Below, piece after piece: positions 1-11,500 of a stretch of DNA of 64,000 nt (within the stretch, counting starts at the first letter, position 1; each line of letters begins with the position of its first letter). Under the pieces are notes generated by a model that ran no database searches, had not been told where the DNA came from, and saw only the letters and a list, made by a program, of their open reading frames with translations. The position numbers were made by a program, and so were the translations under genes. Origin of the DNA: Apostichopus japonicus (taxonomy: Eukaryota > Echinodermata > Holothuroidea > Aspidochirotida > Stichopodidae); the NCBI RefSeq assembly GCF_037975245.1, contig NC_092570.1, positions 19,043,418 to 19,107,417 on the forward strand. The letters run 5' to 3'.

Positions 1-740
1 GTAACCCACTTCCAAGATGGCGGCCAAAATCCAAGATGGCCGCCAGAAAAAACACGAAATGTCATATATCTGGCTGTAAAAATCGGAGATGAACAAATGA
101 GGGGTCAATTAAGGTGTTTCCGAGATCACTGAAACAGATGATGGTCATGGTATGTTGCTTGGGCCACCCACTTCCAAGATGGCGGCCAGAATCCAAGATG
201 GCCCCCTGGGAAAAAAAGGAAATTTCATATATATTCAATCCCCAGACCCCCTGTGCCCTTTTCTGATCGGGACCATCAAACCTTCCGTCCTCAAACGTGT
301 AAATGAAGCCGGGCTAGCACCCTGACTACAGTATATGTTATGGCTGGTATTCTAATTGTGTCACTTTGGTTCAGGAAGTCACTTAGGACTTATTGGGGAA
401 CTTTGAGGTGTGATCGACCGTGGATAGACACTGTCGCAAACCCGTTATTATATGGGAGTTACGAGTGTCATGTAGGACTGATTACATTGAGTCAACTATA
501 TAATAGGGTAACTTGAGGGAAAACAGACCAGATGTGAATACCGACTCATTGAGAGATTTTGTACGATTGTGCACCCTTCATAAACACAACGTCAATTGTG
601 CGAATAACACACGCTAAGCAGGTCACTAGGCATCTGAGGCATTTAACTTGTTCTTTTCGAACCTGTACCCCAGGGCTACTGTTAGCGAGGATCTCCAGGA
701 AGACTTGTTGTCTGGTATAGACAAGCCCCCCCCCCCTCAT
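1..740. repeat. Left arm of inverted repeat around a LINE fragment
   Basis: Bases 1 to about 740 match the reverse complement of about 2421-3158 with few differences. Base 1 pairs with about 3158 and the homology ends at a poly-C run (725-736) that faces a poly-G run (2424-2436). The right arm's flanking sequence continues past 3158, so this arm probably extends beyond the window. It contains two copies of AAGATGGCGGCC, which matches the known YY1 consensus, and the beginning of a LINE coding region. Confidence 0.85.
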
Positions 741-2290
741 AGTGAAACGATAGCTAAGGGTTCGAATCTCTCCGTTGGTGAGCTCTGGACAGCGGTAGCA
801 GCGATGAAGAAGGGAAAGTCCCTGGTCCCGATGGCCTCCCTGCTGAGTTATATAGGACTTCTGGGAGGTTCTCGGTGGGGACTTTAGAGAGGTGTTCGCT
901 ACCGCTTTCCAGTTGAATTAGATGAGCCAAACACAGAGGGCTGGAAATATTGTTCTCCTCCCAAAGTCGGGAGACCCTTTGGACCCTAATAGGCGTACAA
1001 TAACGCTGTTAAATCTGGATTAAATCCTGGCCAAAGCATTAGGAAATCGCTTAGCGAATGTGATGCCGGATATTGTAGGTCCTCTCCAGACTTGCGCTGT
1101 GCAAGTCCTTCGGATTGAACTCAGTGTTTATTCATTGGTTCTCGTTACTATATAAGGACGTCACGAGCATGGTCAATGTTAACGGATTAACTTCTGGTCC
1201 CTTCCCGGTTCGAAGGGGAGTCCGTCAGGGTTGTCCCCTCTCCCAGTTGTTGTATGTTCTCTTCAGCGAAACGCTCAGTACCTCGCTGGACAGATGCTTG
1301 GGGTTTCGACCTTTCAATGTACCGGGTGGGGATAGAGTTAAATGCGTGCAATATGCCGATGACGTCACTTGTATTGTGTCGGACCTCGTCTCCTTCAAGC
1401 CTTTATCGAAGGTTTTGGCCACCTTCTATGAGGCTATGGTGCCAGACTTAACAAGTCCAAGACCAAAGGGCTGCATTCAGGAGGTTGGCGTGGCCAATCC
1501 CTCCCGTTTGATGCTACTTGGTCAGATGTCATGATCAGGGTAATCGGCATCTGGCTAGGTTATGGTGCCCCGGAGGCCACCACTTGGGCCGAGAAGGCTG
1601 ATCAGGTGGAGGCAAGGCTCGACACATTCGATCGGAGGTGACTCTCCCTCCCTGGGAAGGTTACAGTTGTCAATCGTTTTATTTTTTCCTCTCCTTTGGT
1701 ATCCTGGTACGGTGATCGCTGCACCAGATTATTCCTTGGTGCGATTGGAGAGGATCTTTTTTATTTCATTTGGGGAAAGTGCAAACCAAACCTTCTCAAA
1801 AGGACCGTTCTGTAAAAGACCCCCTTGAGCGGGTGGGCATGGTCTGGTCCACCTACCATCTTAACTGCGCTTTCTCCTTTTGAAAGGTTTTTTCGTTGCG
1901 TTTGAGAATCCCTCGTTTGCCTTTTTTGTTAGGTTCTGGGGTAGTTTTCTTTTTCGCCACTACTGGCCCGGATCCTTTTCCAATAACCTGCCAAAGGCGA
2001 CACGCTCTTCGGGGGTGTATACTCAGATGTTCTGCTTAACGTGGCCCCTTTGGCTTGCCAAACCGCCATCTCTCCAGATGTGTGGTGTTCTGTGTGTTGT
2101 AAGTCACTAGATAGCCGTCTCCGGGACTTCGCGAGGAGGATTGCACATGGGGTCCTCATCACTAACCATTTTCGCCTAGTCAGGTGGCGATTAGGTTATG
2201 GGATTTGTCCGTGTGGGCTGTAAAGCCATCAGGACTATGCAACATCTTTTGCTGGAGTGTCCCTTTGTCCGGTTGGTGTGGGAATGATGG
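648..2290 (+). pseudogene. Decayed L1/Tx1-like non-LTR retrotransposon reverse transcriptase
   Basis: Three or more frames are needed to read this region, so it is dead. Bases 648-870 encode the linker ahead of the RT domain (FFSNLYP, then GELWTAVAAMKKGKS). Bases 1115-1430 encode RT palm segments (RRGVRQGCPLSQLLYVLF, then YADDVTCIVSD). The YADD catalytic motif is intact. Around 2100-2280 a C-terminal region with CPCG and LLECPF reads like the zinc-finger tail of L1/Tx1 elements. The endonuclease domain is not visible. Clade assignment rests on motif spacing only. Confidence 0.7.
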
Positions 2291-2361
2291 TTTCACGCCT
2301 TCATTATTTGTGTTATTGGTTGTCATTGTTGTTGTTTTGGTTATTAGTGTTATTGGTTGAC

Positions 2362-2590
2362 CTCAGATGACTAGTGACCCGACTTAGCGTGTGTTGTTCG
2401 CAGAATTGATATGTGTTTATGAAGGGGGGGGGGGGGCTTGTCTATACCAGACAACAAGTCTTCCTGGAGATCCTCGCTAATAGCAGCCCTGGAGTTCAGG
2501 TTCGAAAAGAACGACCTAAATACCTCAGATGACTAGTGACCTGACTAGGCGTGTGTTGTTCGCACAATTGACGTTGTGTTTATGAAGGGT
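2362..2590. repeat. Tandem duplication of about 65 bp at the inverted-repeat junction
   Basis: Bases 2362-2425 and 2523-2590 are near-identical direct copies (CCTCAGATGACTAGTGAC at the start, TTTATGAAGGG at the end). They bracket the 90-bp LINE piece in the right arm, so the junction between unique loop and right arm lies at a duplicated TTTATGAAGGG. Confidence 0.75.
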
Positions 2591-3158
2591 GCACAATCGT
2601 ACAAAATCTCTCAATGAGTCGGTATTCACATCTGGTCTGTTTTCCCTCAAGTTAACCTATTATATAGTTGACTTAATGTCATCAGTCTTACATGACACTC
2701 GTAACTCCCATATAATAACGGGTTTGCGGCAGTGTCTATCCACGGTCGATCACACCTCAAAGTTCCCCAGTAAGTCCTAAGTGGCTTCCTGAGCCAAAGT
2801 GACACAATTAGAATACCAGCCATAACATATACTGTAGTCAGGGTGCTAGCCCGGTTTCATTTACACGTTTGAGGACGGAAGGTTTGATGGCCCCGATCAG
2901 AAAAGGGCACAGGGGGTCTGGGGATTGAATATATATGAAATTTCCCTTTTTTCCAGGGGGCCATCTTGGATTCTGGCCGCCATCTTGGAAGTGGGTGGCC
3001 CAAGCAACATACCATGACCATCATCTGTTTCAGTGATCTCGGAAACACCTTAATTGACCCCTCATTTGTTCATCTCCGATTTTTACAGCCAGATATATGA
3101 CATTTCGTGTTTTTCTGGCGGCCATCTTGGATTTTGGCCGCCATCTTGGAAGTGGGTT
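2421..3158. repeat. Right arm of inverted repeat around a LINE fragment
   Basis: This is the reverse-complement partner of 1-740. It holds an antisense piece of the same LINE linker (about 2437-2510), then non-coding sequence, then repeats with the YY1-like motif in reverse (GGCCGCCATCTT). Confidence 0.85.
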
Positions 3159-3312
3159 ACTCAAGCAACATGCCATGATCATCATCTGTTTCAGTGACCC
3201 CGGAAACACCTGAATTGACCCCTCATTTGTTCATCTCCGATTTTTACAGCCAGATATATGACATTTCCTTTTTTCTGGCGGCCATCTTGGATTTTGGCCG
3301 CCATCTTGAAAA
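2955..3312. repeat. Tandem repeat with unit near 160 bp
   Basis: The unit begins with GCCATCTTGGATTYTGGCCG and includes CATCATCTGTTTCAGTGA and CAGCCAGATATATGACATTT. Copies start near 2960, 3119 and 3280; the last is partial. Part of the array is mirrored at 1-210. Confidence 0.75.
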
Positions 3313-3785
3313 ATCGGAACCGAAAAAGTGGGTTCCACGGATAAAATCGATAGATAGGTCGAAAAGAAACTCCATGCCAAATTTGGTACTTTTGTCCGGC
3401 CGGTAACGTTAAGCCTAAAAATTGTTGCTAAGCCACCTGACTATTTACACAACCAAAAAAGATGAAAAACACACAAACAATTTGGCTATAACTTTCTATA
3501 ACATCAGAAACAAAAGCCTTCTACATCAAGCCATCAAAGACAGACGTATGCGAGTGTCACCTACACACTCGACAACATATAATTCCTGGCAAATAAATTT
3601 ATATCAACAGTTGAGAAACTGAGGACCAAAGCCTGTGCTAGTTATTTCTCTACATATATAAGAAGAGTATCGTTTGTTCGCAACAGTCGATGATCCACAG
3701 CACTACGGATAAATACTGTACATACCCAGTAGTCGGAATCATGGAACTTTTATCAGATCCCAAAAAGTTCTTGTCACAACATCCA
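3313..3785. other. Unique stretch between the inverted repeat and the duplicated gene
   Basis: I see no gene here. Homology between the two arms of the large duplication stops at about 3785, where the right arm reads AAATTTGGAA and this side AAATTTGGAT in reverse. This stretch therefore lies outside the duplication, and it lacks any counterpart of coding exon 12. Confidence 0.6.
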
Positions 3786-3879
3786 AATTTGCAGAGTAAA
3801 TAGGCCTCTTTGACGAAGAGCTTGTGGACTTCAATTGTAATTTCCACATTTATAGATTGATAACTGTGTTAAAACTTAC

Positions 3880-4077
3880 TCGGCATTTTCATTCAGTGGT
3901 TTAATGGTCTCAGTTTCTGCTAGACTTTTTCCAAGTGCCAGTAACTTATCCAGGTCATTGGCAGCATACTCATACTTAACCCTGGTCTTCTTATCGCACA
4001 TAAAATGAATTTTCGATCCAAAGGACACAACTGCTACCTTCTTCTCTGGTGATTCAATCTCATGGAAATCAATTTGC
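3880..4077 (-). CDS. cpras1: Left cpras1-like copy, coding exon 11 (last exon in window)
   Basis: It encodes [20 protein letters not shown] through KPLNENA and ends at a GTAAGT donor in phase 2. No acceptor for a following exon was found between here and base 1. Confidence 0.9.
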
Positions 4078-7000
4078 CTGAAGTAGACAATCAGGAAACG
4101 AAAAACGTTTAGTGGTTACCATGTCTAAACATATTCATAGTGTGGTAGGCTGTACATGTAAATATACATGAACTTTGCATACCAAATATGAAGATAATCT
4201 ATTGACTAATGAGGCAATGCATAAAGCAAGGTATCTGGAATCAGTTATGATGTTGACAAAGCAACTTTAATTCCAATTCCTAATGCAAATCCCTTTAAGG
4301 TTATAATAGACTGAGAGCTCCACTGGGATTGTGAAATATTTTGACAGTCCACAAGTTATCTGGTATAAATCACAAAACAAATTGCCAATCTAAGACCAAG
4401 TGAGATAACCTTTTGACCCCTTGAGCCCATTTGGTCACCTATCAGATAACCTGTTGACCCATTCCATGCTCAAAGGGTGAAACTGGACAAGGGCCACTTG
4501 AGTATGTTTAAAGCAATACTACATAGCAACTTTCCTTGAACTTTCCTGGACAAGTGTATGCTCGATAGACTTGTAGAGCCCCATCACAAAACTTAACTGA
4601 ATTTGACCAAACTATGTTCACCAAAAGAAAATCATACCATTGGAAAACTGACAGATTTATTGTAGCTTTACTTTTGGAATGTTCTAAGACTTTCAGACTT
4701 CGACACCCTTTGACCTTTTCCAATTTTACTTATGGGGCATCTATCTATCAAGTATTACATTGTCTCTACTTTTGGTTGATGATATATCGTTTTTACAAGC
4801 TGTTTTTGACAATTTTTCCATTAGGCTCACCAACTCATGAATATTAATGAGTTCAAAGTAGTTGTTGTTTTTGCAAATAGCATATACTTACTATGTAGTT
4901 ACATCACCATGCAAAGTATGTACTAAGTCGGACATAAATCTGACATACTGTTGAAGAGATATTGACATTGTAAGGATTTTTTTGTCCTGATGCTCTTTGC
5001 TTTCTCAAATGTGAACAGTTAAGCCTTTAGGAAATAATGCTACCACAGCCTTATTTCCCCATCTTATGAACAAGTCAATTTGAATGCTCTTCTAACCTGA
5101 GACCAAAAAGCCTGGCAACTGGCCATAAATCTTCATACCAAGAAAAACTTAAAATTCATAGAACAAGTAGATGAAATAGGGATTTAGCTTTTGATGGAGA
5201 AGATGTATTTTATACAAACAACAAGAAAGTAAAGATATATTTTTGTTTCACTCATGGTAATAATTGAAATCCAGGCTGGATATGCTGGGATCATTTCTGA
5301 GACCATACCTCTGTACCGCCTGCTTGATGCAATCCAGTCTAGACACTGAAGAAACGGTTCTTTTTTGACGGGCAAACCACTCAGCTGAAGAAATGACAAA
5401 CAAAATATGACAAAGCAGTTTAAAAAAAACAAATGTAAAACCAGGAAGCTAGTATATATCGTATTAAACTCTAGCCAAATGGGCGCTAATGTTTCTTTGA
5501 CATAATATTATAACACTTCATTACCTTTGATACAAGATTTAACCAAATTTTTTCACCAGCTTTAATAAGTAGGCCTTCATTTTATCCAGCATTAGCTGGA
5601 ACATATTCTTCTTCACCCGCACATTTTTGTAGCCAATTTTATCCAATTTTTTCTCATTCTGATTAGTGTTCAGCTACCACGTCTCGCTTTTTCATCTACT
5701 GGACGGCGTGTGTATTCTTTGTTCCACATTAAGAATTACAGGTTTCAGCTCTTGGTAATTGGAGTTTGGTTTCTGGATCTATTGTACACAGCTCCGACAC
5801 ATACCCGACAATATCACCTACACAGGCACACAGCTGTGTTTGTCATTCAGAAAGAGGACCCTTTGGTTTTCCATTGTTAAAATCCACTTACCCTAACCTT
5901 AATAATACCTCTTTAATAATACCGCTTAAATAAAATACCGATAGAATTCTTGCGAGGACGTGGTGACACACACTTACACTACATTCAATCATATGGAACC
6001 TTACGGGAAGTAAAACATATTGCATCTTTGTAATACAATCATAACTACCATAAATTTTTATAATAATGATAGTTATTAATTATTTTAATTCTTAAGCACA
6101 ATCATGAAGTTTGGAAAATGTCTTTCTGCCATTCTGCTATAAACTCAGACGTCATGTCATTATTTATACCTTGAAGCTTAGGCAGATCGGCTTCAGTTTC
6201 CATTGATGAACTGACATCTATACAGTAAATCACCGCGCCAGCCCGTGACACAGGTTTATCTGTCTCCATGGTAACCTCCGTCCCTTGTTCAGATGGCGCC
6301 ATGTCCAAAAAATCTACCTGAGATTCTTTGGGAATCTGCAGCAGCAAAATGAAAATGAAAATACATACTTTCAAATTTCTAAATTGCATTGTGGTTTCGA
6401 TGTTGTAACATGAGCAGTTTTCTTCATCAATCTGACCTAATGTATAGTGAGGGCCGGTATACATACTCCATCTTAGTAAAGCAGTGTGGTGTGACAGACA
6501 ATAATTCACAATGAAGTAGGCTATCCTGAAATGACCATTGACCTCTACAACAGGCTTCTTTTACTAAATGTGATAAATCAACATACTAAATATGATATCT
6601 GTCATTTTAAAATATTGCAAAACATGATTTTCACAATTTGACCCCTGGTGAACTCAAACGACCATTGACCTCCACCACAACATTATGCTTCTTGTACTCA
6701 ATGTGGTACAATTACATACCAACTATGCGATCTAAGTTTCCCTGGCAATATAATGTTTAGGAAGGTGTGTTAGTGTAGAGACAGGTAAGACGGCAGTGAA
6801 GTAAATGTTTGGCGTTTGCTGACTTCAAATGACCTTTTTGATCGCAACCAAAACCAATAGGCTTCTTTTACTCAATGTTATACATCTTCTTACCAAATTA
6901 TGAGATCTGCCTGAACTGCCAATTTATTAAGATATCAATTTTACCAGGTTTTTACAATTTGGCACCTGATGACCCCATGTCAATGACCTTTGACCTCCAC

Positions 7001-8389
7001 CAATACAATAGGCTTCTTTTACTCAATGTGGTTCATATACATATTGAATATGATACTGCCCAAGCTTACTGTACCTTCTTGAGATGTTGTGTTTACAAGG
7101 TTTTCACAATTTGACCACTAGTGACCCTAATTGACCTTTCACCTCCATAAAACAATAGGCTTCTTGTTTTTAAAGAGGCACTTTTACACACAAAAAATAT
7201 GAGATCTGTCTAAACTTCCCTTCTTGAGATATTGTGACTTCAAACATGTCAGTTAATTTTTGGTTTAGATGATAATCGTAACCTATGCATTAATGCTGGC
7301 ATACATGCGTGTGTGCGTGTGTGTATGTGTGATTTTTCAATCCTGCAAAGAGCAAAATTATAAATTTTGTGAACCTCTTTATATACTGAAATGAAACACA
7401 AGCACACACTTACTTCTTCATCAGAAACATCGACCTCATTTTTGGTGTCACAGAAATCGCTGCATAAAAAAAAGAGTACAACATTCTTGGAGCAAGCATT
7501 CAATTCAAGAGAATATGCTGCTCCTTGAGAAAATCAGAGATGATTATCTAAGTTCCCCCAACTGTTGCCTTCATGCCATTGGGAACCTTGCAGCAGCAGA
7601 TGTTGATATCTACAGAAAAGTGAGAAGAGGTATCCCTCCCCCCCCCCCCCCACCACCGTCTGCATTTCTTTGATAAAATAAATCTAAAATCATGAAGCAT
7701 ATTTTGTTCCTAAGAATATAGTTTCCCATCTAGTTTAACTCCATTCACCATTTTAATAATAATGATTAACTCAAAGTTTTATAAAGAAAAGGGGGGGGGG
7801 ATTGGAGTCGATGGACATGTACCTCGTAAGATCCAGCAAAACAGTGGTTTTTCTTGAGACGTTCTTTCTACTTTTGTTTCTCTCTGATATGACCATTAAC
7901 GTTCACCAAATACAATACGGTTCCTAAGCCGACCATAGGAGGTTTATGCGATTCTCGTGTACTCCTTTAAGGCTTCAATCTCCACATTGAGCACATTACG
8001 CCAATCTGCCGAAATGTCCTTATCAGGAAAAGTGCCGAATAGAAACAGGTAAATATTTTTTCTTTTCTTTTTAATAACAGGATTTTTTTTTTTTTTTTGT
8101 GGCTTACATGTCAAAGTGCACAAACTAGAAGCGACAAAGAGATGTGAAAATTGAGACAAATTATAAAGTTTACAGGTTACTCTTCAAAGAGCGGCATAGA
8201 AAACCTGATAACTAGTAAGTAAAGATGTTTGTTTTACAAGTGACAAAAACTTTGGGACCTTTGCCTAAAACTCTCAACAGGCATGGTATGGAAAATTGAG
8301 CTATACAGCAACTATTACTTAGCATATGACCTTCTACAAGAATTTAGAGACCCTTGACAAATACTTGAGCGTGTAAGTAAACGGGGAAT

Positions 8390-8452
<63 letters not shown>

Positions 8453-8462
8453 AATATATGTA

Positions 8463-8521
<59 letters not shown>

Positions 8522-11500
8522 TTATATATTTGGAGTATGCTACCTTACGTCATCGTGCTCACAAGCCGCGGGACTGCATGAGTAGACCATGACAGTGCCC
8601 AACGTCTTTTTTTACATCGTTTCCTCAGAATGCTTACTTGTGCGATTGCTTCCCGTTTTAGTATCACACAGTCAGACAAGATAATGTAATATAAGCAAAC
8701 AGGTAATACAAGGTGACAAGACAACACAAACAATGGCAAATTAAGAGAAAAGACATTCGGATGATTGGATCATTAAAAGACCATAGTTGAAACGCACATG
8801 TTGCATAATGGATCAGTGTTTGCAGGGACGTAAGTATGGAAGGCAAACACCAAGACTAAGCTTGATCAAAATAGGTCTTCAAGAGAATATATATATATAT
8901 ATATAGCATTAATAGCAATTTTCTTTACATTAAGAATACTCACCACGTCCATGTTTGTTTGGAGGTATCTCCAGAGGAGGATGGTGTTACGGTCGATATG
9001 TGAGATAAAATGGCGGGGCACTTGCAACAGGATACAGCGTTTCCCGTCATTATCTTTGGGTCATTCTCCAGAGTTCCCAGAGAAACAAGGATTACATTGC
9101 CATCAGCTCTCTCTGTTTTGTATGACTTAACTTCATCGTAAGGCACTATTTTAACGACTTGAGGTTGAGCAGGCGGCACATTCACCTTTTTTCCCTGTTT
9201 TTTCTTCCATCCAAACGTATCTGACACTGTAGGAGGATAAACCAGAACACATCAAAGAAGGCATCGAGAAAAGTTCAATTAGGTGATCGAATAAATGTCC
9301 ACGGGTTAGCAATTGAAATGAGTGGGACAGGGCTAAAACAAATAAGGATGGAGTTGGGCCAGGCAACTGTTTTTTACAGGCAGGTTAAATTATATAGAAA
9401 TTGCCTTGGATATTTTACTAAAATAGTACAGCACTACGAGTTTGCAGCTTTCAAATGGCCACCAAGATAATCTACCAAACATACAGGAAGCCGAAAGAAT
9501 TCATTGGATACCTTCTCAAGCCTGTATGTTGTGATCTTTGCATTTTCCTCAGGATGCCTAGTGCCTGCATCACACTGTCCAGACACCAGATGGACACACG
9601 ATAAAGGAAATGTTCAAATTTGGTACCATCTGGTGTCCATTTCGGGACAGTGTGTCGCCTGCATTCAAATGTTGATTGGCTGTTGACCAAGTTCGGGGCC
9701 ATCTTCGTGCGAAATTCAAATTCCATATTCGTATGGCCATCTGGTGTCAATTGCGGGACAGTGTGACGCCTGCATTAACAGTTGTTTGGTGGTGCCCTAA
9801 AAACTATTCATGGAAATTGGGACAATTTCGTGAGCCCTGATTGAATCTTGATGATGAATGAGATGGTTCTGAAGCCATGTACCTACGAAGACTGCTAACA
9901 TAGGGAGGGGCACAACGGTTGCTACGGTAATAGTGTTTAAGGGTGTTGTGGCAAATGGTAGCCCACACTATGTCAACAATATGCCATGATACAGTGCATT
10001 GTTGATTGAATTCTCGTTAGATGAGTGCACAGAATTATATTTGAAAATGAAATGAGAATGACTCACATGAAGATTTAAAATGCCGCAGTCTTTCCTTTTT
10101 AGGGGTATAAAAATACCCAGGTACTCCACATCCACAGCAATGTTTATTCACAACAACTAAAAACAAAAACAAAATTTATCAATGTGTATGGTAATTTGAT
10201 ATTAACTTACTGTGAAAACGGTCAGTAAATTTTGATTACACCAGGGACTTAGTATCCTCTCATACTTTTAAGACCCCATCGAGAAATCTGTGAAGTATTA
10301 ATTTTTTGTCTGCTAAATTCCCTCTCTCACTCCGCCTCCAGTTCTCCTTCCCAAGGTGAGCTACAAATTTTTTTTATACTAAACAGACTTAGTTTCTCTC
10401 TCATACCAACAACCGATTGTAAAATATGTAATTTAATCAGTATGCTTGGCTTCCCTCTAAGGCTCTCACTATTCGAACTATCCATCTTTAAAGTCAGTGA
10501 AGTTTGATTCAAGCATGGGAGAGTATCCTAACATACTATAACACCCAACTGAGAAATCTTGAAAATACTTGATTACTTTGATATCCTCTACCGCCTTCCC
10601 CCTTCTCAAGATTCCGTATAGATAAACCCCAATTTAGTTTTATTAGAATTTACTCCAGTGCTGTGGTCCAGTGGATAGAGGTACGTACATATGTAATAAC
10701 ATTGAGCAATGGCGAGATGTCTAGGTTTAAGCCATGGCCGGTCATTATGAGGCCATTGCTTTCATCCAGGAGGAATCCCACTGTTTGCATATTCGAAAAG
10801 GCCTTTCAAAATATAAAATAAAACTAACTTACATGAGCTAAAACTGTCAATTGGATAGCTATCCCAATGTAAGGTTTATTGCCAGTCACCCTCTACAACA
10901 TACATACTGTATGTATCTGCTTTCAGGTACAAAAAATTTATAAATTCAGTTCAGGCCAAACATCATACTCCTATAGTGAACGTGGATGGTATCATAGATT
11001 TAACACAAGGCAGCCAAAAATGGCATCCACATAGTAAGTGACTCACTAAGTCAATATATACCTCTTTTGTCTGTTTAGTTTAGTTTTAACATCAACGACC
11101 ACTTATAATCAACATGCCTGGAAAGGCTACAAATTGGCACCTTGGAAGTAGTAATGATGATATACAATAAGCAACAGAACTCAAACACCAGATGATAAAT
11201 GGACAAAAGACAAAAGGAGAGGATGAAAACGGGGAAAGGGTTAATTGCACTTCCCAACCTTGTGACGCACTACCCTATATTCTCTACCTGTAAAGTTACT
11301 TCATTGGCTATCTGTTTCCAAAATCATTTTACGACTACGAATATTACACAATTTTATCAGATTTTTTATGCAAAGTAAGATAATACCTCTCCATATATCC
11401 TTCACAGTTATGGTCGTACGGAAGGAATCTTCGATGGTTGGGTCGTAGTTGTCAAGGAACATGTCTTGGGTGAGACGAATCACTAAGGCGGATTTACCGA

